Positions 6,335 through 13,665 of a stretch of 17,018 bases of DNA are shown here, piece after piece. The notes beneath the pieces are model-generated. The model was not told the DNA's origin. It did not search any database and worked only from the letters and a program-made list of their open reading frames with translations. Made by a program: the position numbers and the translations under genes. Source of the stretch: Comamonadaceae bacterium (GTDB lineage: Bacteria; Pseudomonadota; Gammaproteobacteria; Burkholderiales; Burkholderiaceae_C); NCBI GenBank assembly GCA_947461325.1, contig CANHLD010000020.1, positions 1-17,018 on the forward strand. Reading direction: 5' to 3'. The stretch's first letter is position 1, and every line of letters begins with the position of its first letter.

Positions 6335-7588
6335 ATGAACCAACCCATTCCTTTCTCCAAGCCGCATCGTCACCGCAGTTTGCAAGCGCGGGTCAGTTGG
6401 GGCGATCATGTCGTCACCGTGGGGGGCGACGCGCCGGTTCGCGTGCAATCCATGACCAACACAGACACTGGGGACGCCATCGGTACGGCTATTCAGGTCA
6501 AGGAATTGGCGCAGGCCGGTTCCGAGTTGGTGCGCATCACAGTCGACACGCCCGAGTCGGCCAAAGCCGTTCCCTATATACGTGAACAGCTCGACAAAAT
6601 GGGCGTGCACGTGCCGCTTGTCGGCGACTTTCACTACAACGGCCACCGTTTGCTGACTGAATTTCCGGATTGCGCCAAAGCCTTGTCCAAATACCGCATC
6701 AATCCCGGCAATGTGGGCAAAGGCGATAAGCATGACAAACAGTTTGCCCAGATGATTGAAGCGGCTGTTCGTTATGACAAGGTGGTGCGTATTGGGGTGA
6801 ACTGGGGCAGCTTGGACCAAGAATTGTTGGCGCGTTTGATGGACGTCAACGCCGGGCGCGATTTACCGTGGGACGCCAAGCAGGTGATGTACGAGGCGCT
6901 GGTCACCTCAGCATTGGAGTCCGCAGAATTGGCCGAGCGACTTGGTTTAGCCCGTCACCAAATCATTTTGAGTTGCAAGATGAGCGGCGTACAAGACTTG
7001 ATCGCCGTCTACCGCGAACTGGCTCGCTGCACAGACCACCCGTTGCATCTGGGTTTGACCGAAGCCGGCATGGGTACCAAGGGAACCGCTGCTTCCAGTG
7101 TGGCTTTGGGCGTGTTGTTGCAAGAGGGCATTGGCGACACCATCCGCGTGTCTTTGACACCGCAACCTGGCGAAGCGCGGACACAGGAAGTGCTGATTGC
7201 CACAGAAATTTTGCAAGCTTTGGGGTTGCGTACATTTGTGCCCAGCGTCACCGCTTGCCCGGGCTGCGGCCGCACTACCAGTACCACGTTCCAGGAACTC
7301 GCCATGCAAATTGACGATTACCTGCGTTACCAGATGCCGGTGTGGCGCAAGCAATACCCGGGCGTGGAAAACCTCAAAGTCGCGGTCATGGGTTGCATCG
7401 TTAATGGCCCTGGCGAGAGCAAACACGCTGACATTGGCATCAGTTTGCCAGGTACCGGTGAAGCGCCTGCTGCGCCGGTGTTTATCGATGGCGAGAAGGC
7501 CCTCACCCTGCGAGGCGACAATATCGCCAAAGAATTCCACGACATCGTCGAAAACTACGTTCATAAAAAATACGCGGTTCAGGCTTGA
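6335..7588 (+). CDS. ispG: 4-hydroxy-3-methylbut-2-en-1-yl diphosphate synthase (flavodoxin) IspG/GcpE
   Basis: IspG converts methylerythritol cyclodiphosphate to hydroxymethylbutenyl diphosphate in the non-mevalonate isoprenoid pathway. It uses a [4Fe-4S] cluster and electrons from flavodoxin or ferredoxin. The 417-residue protein has the TIM-barrel start RVQSMTNTDTGD (36-47), GNVGKGDKHD (126-135) and the helix-rich middle. The cluster ligands are Cys308 and Cys311 in ACPGCGRTT and Cys354 in VMGCIVNGPGE, followed by Glu361. Length fits the bacterial two-domain form with the usual proteobacterial insert. Only 18 bases separate it from rlmN. In many betaproteobacteria pilF and rodZ lie between these two genes, and here both are absent. 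No strong ribosome site is visible. Confidence 0.97.
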   Translation: MNQPIPFSKPHRHRSLQARVSWGDHVVTVGGDAPVRVQSMTNTDTGDAIGTAIQVKELAQAGSELVRITVDTPESAKAVPYIREQLDKMGVHVPLVGDFHYNGHRLLTEFPDCAKALSKYRINPGNVGKGDKHDKQFAQMIEAAVRYDKVVRIGVNWGSLDQELLARLMDVNAGRDLPWDAKQVMYEALVTSALESAELAERLGLARHQIILSCKMSGVQDLIAVYRELARCTDHPLHLGLTEAGMGTKGTAASSVALGVLLQEGIGDTIRVSLTPQPGEARTQEVLIATEILQALGLRTFVPSVTACPGCGRTTSTTFQELAMQIDDYLRYQMPVWRKQYPGVENLKVAVMGCIVNGPGESKHADIGISLPGTGEAPAAPVFIDGEKALTLRGDNIAKEFHDIVENYVHKKYAVQA

Positions 7589-7610
7589 GCGCTGACTGCC
7601 ACTGAAAACC

Positions 7611-8906
7611 ATGGCTGACAAATTAACCGCCGTCAAAGGCATGAACGACATATTGCCGCCCGAATCGGCGCGCTGGGAAGCGTTGGAATCTTCGGTACGC
7701 GAAGTCATGCGACTACATGCCTACCGCAATATCCGCACGCCCATTGTTGAACCCACGGCCTTGTTTGTGCGGGGCTTGGGAGAAGTGACCGACATTGTTG
7801 AAAAGGAAATGTATTCCTTTGAAGACCGCCTGAATGGCGAGCAATTGACGCTACGCCCCGAGTCCACTGCCGGTGTGGTGCGCGCTGTCGTCGAGCACAA
7901 TTTGTTGTACGAAGGCGGCAAGCGCTTGTATTACATGGGACCTATGTTTCGCCATGAACGCCCGCAACGTGGCCGCTACCGGCAGTTTCACCAGATCGGC
8001 GCCGAGGCTCTGGGTTTTGGCGGCGCAGAAGTGGACGCTGAACTGATTTTGCTGGCGTGCGCGTTGTGGAAAGCCATCGGTTTGAAGGATGTGCGTTTGG
8101 AACTCAACAGCCTGGGTCAACCGCCTGAGCGCTTGCTGCACCGTGCTGCCTTGATCGCTTACTTTGAACAAAATTCCAATCTGTTGGACGAAGACGCCAA
8201 ACGCCGCTTGCACACCAACCCTTTGCGTATTCTGGACAGCAAAAACCCGGCGATGAAAGCCTTGAACGAAGCCGCACCCAAGTTGCTGGATTTTTTGGGC
8301 GCTGACAGTTTGGCGCATTTCAACGCAGTGCGCGCCATCTTGGATGCCAATGGCGTGGCCTACAGCATCAACCCGCGCTTGGTGCGCGGCATGGACTATT
8401 ACAACCTGACCGTCTTTGAGTTCATCACCGAACGACTCGGCTCGCAGGGCACGGTGTGCGGTGGTGGTCGCTATGACTATTTGATCGGCGAAATCGGCGG
8501 CAAACACGCCCCTGCAGTTGGCTGGGCGCTGGGTGTTGAACGCGTGCTTGAGTTGTTGAAAGAGCAGGGCAGCACCACTGCTGATGTGGCGCTAGATGCC
8601 TACGCTATTGTTCCTGACGCGGCGTCTTTGCCTGTGGTTACACCCGTATTGCAAACCTTGCGCAGCATGGGTATTTCTGTACAAATGCACGCCCCCGCAG
8701 ATTCCGCAGGCGGCATGGGTAGCATGAAATCTCAGTTCAAAAAGGCAGACGCCAGCGGGGCGCGTTTCGCGCTTATTTTCGGGTCCGATGAATTGGCGCA
8801 GAGCCAAGTCACCATCAAGGCTTTGCGCGACGGCGAAGGCGCTCAAAGCATTCAATCACTTCAACAGATTGCCGATTGGGGCCACAGCCTACAATCGACC
8901 CTTTGA
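7611..8906 (+). CDS. hisS: Histidyl-tRNA synthetase
   Basis: HisS is the class II synthetase that charges tRNA-His. The 431-residue protein opens with LTAVKGMNDILPPES. It contains TLRPESTAG (80-88), motif 2 with YYMGPMFRHERPQRGRYRQF (107-126), the histidine-binding LVRGMDYYNLTVFEF (257-271), GGGRYDYLIGEIGG (284-297) and motif 3 PAVGWALGVER (301-311). The anticodon-binding domain follows (about 330-431). The set of motifs is complete and the length normal. Residue 85 is Ser where many HisRS proteins have Gly or Asn, a minor change. It lies 22 bases after ispG. A catalytically inactive relative, hisZ, begins 7.4 kb downstream; HisS is distinguished from it by intact HisRS motifs and the anticodon domain. 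Confidence 0.98.
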   Translation: MADKLTAVKGMNDILPPESARWEALESSVREVMRLHAYRNIRTPIVEPTALFVRGLGEVTDIVEKEMYSFEDRLNGEQLTLRPESTAGVVRAVVEHNLLYEGGKRLYYMGPMFRHERPQRGRYRQFHQIGAEALGFGGAEVDAELILLACALWKAIGLKDVRLELNSLGQPPERLLHRAALIAYFEQNSNLLDEDAKRRLHTNPLRILDSKNPAMKALNEAAPKLLDFLGADSLAHFNAVRAILDANGVAYSINPRLVRGMDYYNLTVFEFITERLGSQGTVCGGGRYDYLIGEIGGKHAPAVGWALGVERVLELLKEQGSTTADVALDAYAIVPDAASLPVVTPVLQTLRSMGISVQMHAPADSAGGMGSMKSQFKKADASGARFALIFGSDELAQSQVTIKALRDGEGAQSIQSLQQIADWGHSLQSTL

Positions 8907-8927
8907 CATTTGTACAGTTGGAATCGC

Positions 8928-9590
8928 ATGGCAACCCATCTCGACCTCGAAGAACAAGAACAACTTGACCAGTTCAAGCATTTCTGGAGCCGCTGGGGCA
9001 ATCTGATCACAGGTCTGTTGACCGTGATTTTGCTCATATATGCGGGCTGGAACGGCTGGAATTACTGGCAGCAACGACAAGCCACCCAAGCGGCTGTTTT
9101 GTACGACACGTTCGAAAAAGCGGTTCGTGGCAAGGATGACAAATTGATGTCACGTTCTTTGTCAGACTTGCAATCGCAATTCCCCAAAACCACCGCCACT
9201 CAACAGGCTGCATTGTTGGCAGCTCGTGTTTACACCGACAAAGGTGAATTGGGCGAAGCTGAAAAAAGCTTTGTGTGGGTGATCGATCAATCCGCAGATG
9301 ACGGTTATGTCGCTTTGGCTCGTTTGCGCATGTCCGCCATCGACCTGGAGCGAAAAAATCCGGCCAAAGCCCAAACTTGGTTAGCCGGACAAAAAGCCCC
9401 CGTTGGTTTTGAAGCACTATATGACGACAGGCTCGGCGATATCGCCATGCTGCAAGGCAAAAAGGAAGAAGCCAAAACCCACTTTCTTTCGGCTTGGAAG
9501 GCCATGGAAGAAAAAAATGAATACCGTCGGCTGATCGAAGTCAAGCTCGCAGCTTTGGGTGTCAATCCCCGTCCCACAACCAGTCCATGA
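8928..9590 (+). CDS. yfgM: YfgM-type SecYEG ancillary protein / TPR membrane protein
   Basis: This is a 220-residue inner-membrane protein of the YfgM (DUF2133/TPR_21) family. In E. coli YfgM binds the SecYEG translocon and periplasmic chaperones such as PpiD. A short cytoplasmic part (1-23) opens MATHLDLEEQEQLDQFKHFW. One membrane span follows (about 25-44, GNLITGLLTVILLIYAGWNG). The rest is a soluble domain of TPR-like helices that should face the periplasm. I start it at the ATG at 8928, where GGAA lies 4 bases upstream; the in-frame TTG at 8910 would add six residues not seen in the family. The ATG of bamB overlaps its TGA (ATGA). Position between hisS and bamB is the conserved one for yfgM. 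Confidence 0.9.
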   Translation: MATHLDLEEQEQLDQFKHFWSRWGNLITGLLTVILLIYAGWNGWNYWQQRQATQAAVLYDTFEKAVRGKDDKLMSRSLSDLQSQFPKTTATQQAALLAARVYTDKGELGEAEKSFVWVIDQSADDGYVALARLRMSAIDLERKNPAKAQTWLAGQKAPVGFEALYDDRLGDIAMLQGKKEEAKTHFLSAWKAMEEKNEYRRLIEVKLAALGVNPRPTTSP

Positions 9591-10723
9591 ATCACATCCG
9601 CTCATTCATTTTCAAATCAGCATGGGTGGTGCTGGTGTTAGGGCTGTTGACTGCCTGCGGTTCGTCTAGCCGGCCCGAACCGCCACCAATTGGTGAATTC
9701 AAGGTTCAACAAAACATCAAACAGCTCTGGGCTTTCAAATTCCCCTCAGCTGATCAACTCAACCAAGGCTTAGTGGTTGTCAATGAGCGAATCGCATTGT
9801 CATCATCCTCAGGTGCGGTTGCCGTAGTTAACGCCCTGGATGGCAAAGCGCTTTGGCAACATTCACTGGGTACCAAATTGCTTTCTGGCGCGGGCTTTGA
9901 TGGCGAAAAATTGGCGGTGATCACTGCCGCCAATGAAGTCGTCGTTTTGCAATCAGGCAAGGTCCAATGGCGCAAGCGCCTCACGGCTCAGTCCTACACC
10001 AATCCCGTGATCGCCGGTGCGAGGGTTTTTGTGTTGTTGGCTGATCGATCTGTGGTTGCCTTCGATGCTGAAAATGGGCAGCCTTTATGGGTTCAGCAAC
10101 GCCTTGGTGAACCGTTGGTGCTGAAGCAAAACGGGGTATTGATGCCATTTCAAAACAGTTTGCTTGCTGGCTTAGGCGGGCATTTGGTTTCCCTTAATCC
10201 TGACAGCGGTCAAGTCATTTGGGACGTGGCTATCGCCAATCCGCGGGGTATCAACGATTTGGAGCGATTGGTTGATCTGGTTGCCAGTCCTTCACGCATA
10301 AGCAACTCCGTTTGTGTTCGCGCGTTTCAAGCGCAAATCGGTTGCGTAGATGCCAACCGCGGTGCATTGATCTGGAACAAAGCTTCTGTTGGCACCAAAG
10401 GTTTGGATGGGGACGCTGAAGTGCTGGTGAGCAGCGAATCCAACGGCGTGGTTCGCGCATGGTTGCGCTCCACTGGTGAAAGGGTTTGGGACACAGATCG
10501 GCTCAAGTACCGTGACCTCACTGCCCCGATGTGGACCCCCAAAGGCATTGTTGTGGGCGATGAAGGCGGTTGGATGTACGTACTCTCCGGCAAAGACGGC
10601 AGCCTATTGAACCGACTACAAACTTCTGCGGCGGGTTTCGCTTCTGCACCTACACCTTTGGGTAACGGAGGTTTTGTCATGTTGTCGCGCAACGGCCAAC
10701 TGACCGCCTACCAACTGCCATGA
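9587..10723 (+). CDS. bamB: Outer membrane protein assembly factor BamB (YfgL lipoprotein)
   Basis: BamB is the beta-propeller lipoprotein of the Bam complex and binds BamA POTRA domains on the periplasmic side of the outer membrane. The 378-residue product has a signal peptide with basic residues (R5, K10), hydrophobic core (11-21) and lipobox L21-T-A-C24. Then come PQQ-like propeller blades whose repeating G-x-x-x-W signature is visible as GKALW, GQPLW, GQVIW, GALIW and GERVW. Length is usual. Its ATG overlaps the yfgM stop by 4 bases and no independent ribosome site is seen, so coupled translation is likely. der follows after 16 bases, the same yfgM-bamB-der order as in E. coli. Confidence 0.96.
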   Translation: MNHIRSFIFKSAWVVLVLGLLTACGSSSRPEPPPIGEFKVQQNIKQLWAFKFPSADQLNQGLVVVNERIALSSSSGAVAVVNALDGKALWQHSLGTKLLSGAGFDGEKLAVITAANEVVVLQSGKVQWRKRLTAQSYTNPVIAGARVFVLLADRSVVAFDAENGQPLWVQQRLGEPLVLKQNGVLMPFQNSLLAGLGGHLVSLNPDSGQVIWDVAIANPRGINDLERLVDLVASPSRISNSVCVRAFQAQIGCVDANRGALIWNKASVGTKGLDGDAEVLVSSESNGVVRAWLRSTGERVWDTDRLKYRDLTAPMWTPKGIVVGDEGGWMYVLSGKDGSLLNRLQTSAAGFASAPTPLGNGGFVMLSRNGQLTAYQLP

Positions 10724-10739
10724 TGGGCATGACACAAAC

Positions 10740-12080
10740 GTGAAGCCTGTCTTGGCCATTGTCGGCCGCCCCAACGTCGGTAAATCTACGCTTTTTAACC
10801 GCATCACTAAAACACGTGATGCCATTGTGGCCGACTACGCTGGATTGACACGTGACAGGCACTATGGAAATGCCAAACACGGCAAGCATGAATTCATCGT
10901 CATAGATACCGGTGGCTTTGAGCCAGACGCCGAGAGCGGTATTTTCAAAGAAATGGCGAAACAAACTCGCCAAGCCGTGGCTGAATCAGACGCTGTGATT
11001 TTTGTCGTCGATGCCCGTGAAGGCTTGTCTGCGCAAGACCATGACATAGGAAACTATTTACGCCGACTCGGCAAGCCTTGTCTGCTGGTGGCCAACAAAG
11101 CCGAAGGCATGCAAAACGGTATCAAACTCGGTGAGTTTTTTGAGCTGGGTTTAGGTGAGGTCATGCCTGTGTCTGCTTCGCATGGTCAAGGTATTCGCAG
11201 CATGATCGAAGCTGCACTAGAGCCATTGCATTTGCCCGAGGATGACGAGGAAGAAGAGGACGATGGCGTCGCCAAGCCTTTGAAATTGGCCGTGGTCGGG
11301 CGACCTAACGTAGGCAAATCAACCTTGATCAATACTTGGTTGGGCGAAGAACGCTTGGTAGCTTTTGATCTGCCTGGCACCACCCGCGACGCCATCAGTG
11401 TGCCTTTTGAGCGCAACGGCCAGCAGTATGAATTGATAGACACCGCAGGTTTGCGCAGACGCGGAAAAGTCTTTGAAGCGATTGAAAAGTTTTCAGTCGT
11501 GAAAACGCTTCAGGCGATTGAGTCATCCAACGTGGCTGTGCTGTTGCTCGATGCCACCCAAGGCGTGACGGACCAAGATGCGCATATCGCCGGTTACATT
11601 CTTGAAACCGGTCGTGCCGTTGTATTGGCTGTAAACAAATGGGATTTGGTGGATGATTACCAAAAAGAACTTTTGGCCAGATCCATTGAAAGCCGTCTCG
11701 CATTTTTAAAGTTTGCCAAATTGCACCATATTTCTGCGGTCAAGCGTCAAGGCCTGGGCCCTGTGTGGCAGTCCATTGCCCAAGCTCATCAATCGGCCAT
11801 GTGCAAAATGTCCACCCCTGTTTTGACCAGATTACTGCTTGAAGCTGTTCAGTTTCAAGCCCCCAAGCGCGGCGGCATGTTTCGGCCCAAGTTGCGTTAC
11901 GCACACCAAGGCGGTATGAATCCACCGGTCATCGTGGTCCACGGCAATTCTTTAGAGCATGTGACGGATTCATACAAACGTTTTCTAGAAGGTCGTTTTC
12001 GCAAAGCCTTTTCGCTCGAAGGTACGCCTTTGCGCATTGAAATGAAGACCTCACACAACCCCTACACAGACAAAGACTAA
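10740..12080 (+). CDS. der: Ribosome biogenesis GTPase Der (EngA)
   Basis: Der is the double-GTPase needed for maturation of the 50S subunit. The 446-residue product has G domain 1 with GRPNVGKS (9-16), LTRD (36-39), DTGG (56-59) and NKAE (119-122). An acidic linker rich in Asp and Glu follows (167-175). G domain 2 has GRPNVGKS (187-194), GTTRD (213-217), DTAG (234-237) and NKWD (299-302). A C-terminal KH-like domain (about 355-440) should bind rRNA. The start is GTG at 10740, with Met-Lys-Pro-Val leading straight into the first strand; no in-frame ATG lies upstream within the gap. GGG about 12 bases upstream is a poor ribosome site. All G motifs are intact. Confidence 0.97.
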   Translation: MKPVLAIVGRPNVGKSTLFNRITKTRDAIVADYAGLTRDRHYGNAKHGKHEFIVIDTGGFEPDAESGIFKEMAKQTRQAVAESDAVIFVVDAREGLSAQDHDIGNYLRRLGKPCLLVANKAEGMQNGIKLGEFFELGLGEVMPVSASHGQGIRSMIEAALEPLHLPEDDEEEEDDGVAKPLKLAVVGRPNVGKSTLINTWLGEERLVAFDLPGTTRDAISVPFERNGQQYELIDTAGLRRRGKVFEAIEKFSVVKTLQAIESSNVAVLLLDATQGVTDQDAHIAGYILETGRAVVLAVNKWDLVDDYQKELLARSIESRLAFLKFAKLHHISAVKRQGLGPVWQSIAQAHQSAMCKMSTPVLTRLLLEAVQFQAPKRGGMFRPKLRYAHQGGMNPPVIVVHGNSLEHVTDSYKRFLEGRFRKAFSLEGTPLRIEMKTSHNPYTDKD

Positions 12081-12102
12081 ATAACACCCCGATAGCTACT
12101 GC
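12065..12102 (+). repeat. Left copy of an imperfect direct repeat flanking hfq
   Basis: CACAGACAAAG (12065-12075) and CCCCGATAGCTACTGC (12087-12102) recur on the far side of hfq as CACAGACCAAG (10 of 11) and CCCCGACAGCTACTGC (15 of 16). Here the two blocks are 11 bases apart; in the right copy they are adjacent. This copy covers the der stop codon and the first part of the der-hfq gap. Confidence 0.5.
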
Positions 12103-12115
12103 GGCATTTAAGCTG

Positions 12116-12124
12116 TGGTATCTT
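12116..12124 (+). promoter_or_regulatory. Candidate extended -10 promoter for hfq
   Basis: TG-G-TATCTT fits the extended -10 pattern TGnTATnnT, which can work with a poor -35 box; none is visible 16-18 bases upstream. Initiation would be near 12131, leaving a leader of about 25 bases before the GTG. It lies in the 75-base der-hfq gap, one of the longer gaps in the window, consistent with separate expression of hfq. Confidence 0.33.
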
Positions 12125-12144
12125 ACGAACTTCCTCATCAAACA

Positions 12145-12150
12145 CGGAGA
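12145..12150 (+). promoter_or_regulatory. hfq ribosome binding site
   Basis: CGGAGA ends 5 bases before the GTG start of hfq. It is a good Shine-Dalgarno match and supports the GTG as the true start. Confidence 0.6.
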
Positions 12151-12155
12151 ATATC

Positions 12156-12401
12156 GTGAATCAAAAAGGGCAACTTTTACAAGACCCGTTCCTCAACATC
12201 TTGCGCAAAGAACATGTGCCTGTTTCCATTTATCTGGTCAACGGCATCAAACTGCAAGGCCAAATTGAGTCATTCGATCAATACGTGGTTTTATTGCGCA
12301 ACACCGTCACGCAGATGGTTTACAAACACGCCATATCCACCATAGTACCTGCCAGACCAGTCAACTTTGCGCAGGCTGACGGCATTGAGCCCACCGAATA
12401 A
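12156..12401 (+). CDS. hfq: RNA chaperone Hfq
   Basis: Hfq is the hexameric Sm-like chaperone that pairs sRNAs with mRNAs. The 81-residue product contains Sm1 (about 20-55, VPVSIYLVNGIKLQGQIESF) and Sm2 with YKHAIS (56-61; K57 and H58 line the proximal RNA site). Q9 matches the E. coli proximal-face Gln8. The rim patch reads R17-K-E-H20 rather than the E. coli RRER, a form I associate with betaproteobacteria. The C-terminal part is short (about 66-81) and ends in an acidic tip, ADGIEPTE. The start is GTG, one residue longer than E. coli. It sits between der and hflX; in E. coli it also precedes hflX. A direct repeat brackets it. Confidence 0.98.
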   Translation: MNQKGQLLQDPFLNILRKEHVPVSIYLVNGIKLQGQIESFDQYVVLLRNTVTQMVYKHAISTIVPARPVNFAQADGIEPTE

Positions 12402-12431
12402 ATAGTTCAGTCTTACCTTGACCACCTCAAC

Positions 12432-13601
12432 TTGACCGCCACAGACCAAGCCCCGACAGCTACTGCTTTACTGGTAGGTGTGGATTTTGGCACCCCGCAC
12501 TTTGACCATGAGCTGAATGAATTGGCTCAACTGTCACTCACTGCAGGACTTGAACCGGTTTTTCGCATGACTTGCAATCGCAAAGCACCGGACGCAGCCA
12601 TGTTTGTCGGTTCAGGCAAAGCCGAAGAAATCAAAGAACTGGCTTTGCTGCATGGCGCATCCGAGGTGTTATTCGACCAATCCTTATCGCCAGCCCAGCA
12701 ACGCAACCTAGAACGTCACCTAGGCATGCCTGTCAACGATCGCACCATGTTGATCTTGCAAATATTTGCCCAGCGTGCGCGCAGTCACGAAGGTAAGTTA
12801 CAAGTTGAATTGGCCCGGTTGCAATACCTCAGTACCCGATTGGTCAGGCGATGGTCGCACTTGGAGCGTCAACGCGGTGGTATCGGTAACCGGGGTGGCC
12901 CGGGTGAAACCCAGATCGAACTTGACAGGCGCATGATCGGCGAATCGATCAAGCGCACCAAGGAGCGTTTGTCCAAGGTTAAGCGCCAGCGCAACACCCA
13001 GCGCAAGCAACGTCAGCGCAATCAGGTGTTTAACGTGTCGCTGGTGGGCTATACCAATGCAGGTAAATCCACGTTGTTCAATTCGCTTGTCAAAGCGCGT
13101 GCGTACGCCGCTGATCAATTGTTTGCCACTTTGGACACCACCACGCGGCAGTTGTACTTGCCCCATGATGGCGGTGGCGGCAGTCATTTGTCCATTTCCG
13201 ATACGGTCGGTTTCATTCGCGATCTTCCCCACGGACTGGTGGATGCTTTTGAAGCCACCTTGCAAGAGGCCACCTCTGCCGATTTGCTGTTGCATGTGGT
13301 GGACGCATCGCATCCGGGTTACCCTGAACAAATTCAGCAGGTCATGTCAGTGTTGAAAGATATTGGTGCTGATGAAGTCCCGCAATGGTTGATTTTCAAC
13401 AAAATAGATGCCTTGCCCGAGGAAAGACGCCCCGATTTCATTCAAGATCAATACCTTTTTGATGGTTTATCCATCCCCAGACTCTTTTTAAGTGCCCGCA
13501 GCAGCTTGAATTTAGACAGTTTGCGCCAACGTCTGCTTGAACATGCTCTCAAACACGAAGAAGAGCGTTTAACCCTACTTCCCGCCGAACTGCCTGCATG
13601 A
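12432..13601 (+). CDS. hflX: Ribosome-splitting GTPase HflX
   Basis: HflX is a GTPase that binds 50S subunits and splits stalled or heat-damaged 70S ribosomes. The 389-residue product has the N-terminal HflX domain (about 12-130) and the family signature GGIGNRGGPGETQIELDRR (149-167). A basic coiled-coil linker follows (about 170-198, rich in Lys, Arg and Gln). The G domain contains GYTNAGKST (206-214), DTVG (257-260) and NKID (323-326). The start is TTG at 12432; the frame upstream runs back to the hfq stop with no other start codon. No clear ribosome site precedes it, so translation may depend on that of hfq, 30 bases upstream. The first codons include the right copy of the repeat flanking hfq. 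Confidence 0.95.
   Translation: MTATDQAPTATALLVGVDFGTPHFDHELNELAQLSLTAGLEPVFRMTCNRKAPDAAMFVGSGKAEEIKELALLHGASEVLFDQSLSPAQQRNLERHLGMPVNDRTMLILQIFAQRARSHEGKLQVELARLQYLSTRLVRRWSHLERQRGGIGNRGGPGETQIELDRRMIGESIKRTKERLSKVKRQRNTQRKQRQRNQVFNVSLVGYTNAGKSTLFNSLVKARAYAADQLFATLDTTTRQLYLPHDGGGGSHLSISDTVGFIRDLPHGLVDAFEATLQEATSADLLLHVVDASHPGYPEQIQQVMSVLKDIGADEVPQWLIFNKIDALPEERRPDFIQDQYLFDGLSIPRLFLSARSSLNLDSLRQRLLEHALKHEEERLTLLPAELPA
12440..12466 (+). repeat. Right copy of the imperfect direct repeat flanking hfq
   Basis: CACAGACCAAG (12440-12450) is followed directly by CCCCGACAGCTACTGC (12451-12466). It matches the left copy at 12065-12102 with one mismatch in each block but without the 11-base spacer. 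It encodes the non-conserved start of HflX (about residues 4-12). Confidence 0.5.
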
Positions 13602-13665
13602 AGATTCAGGCTAACTTTTACTTTAGGCACAATGGCGACTTGCAGCTTTTTTTTACTGATTGCAC

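Noticed and set aside
6947..7708. Antisense open frame of 253 codons across ispG/hisS
   Set aside because: It spans two conserved enzymes, and its residues reflect reverse-strand composition. No start signal or domain.
7854..7880. LRPEST in HisRS in place of the commoner LRPEGT as a sign of altered function
   Set aside because: All other HisRS motifs are intact, and the residue varies among active enzymes of this group, so it is not evidence of changed function.
8910..8927. Earlier TTG start for yfgM at 8910
   Set aside because: The ATG at 8928 has GGAA at suitable spacing and gives the family-typical N-terminus.
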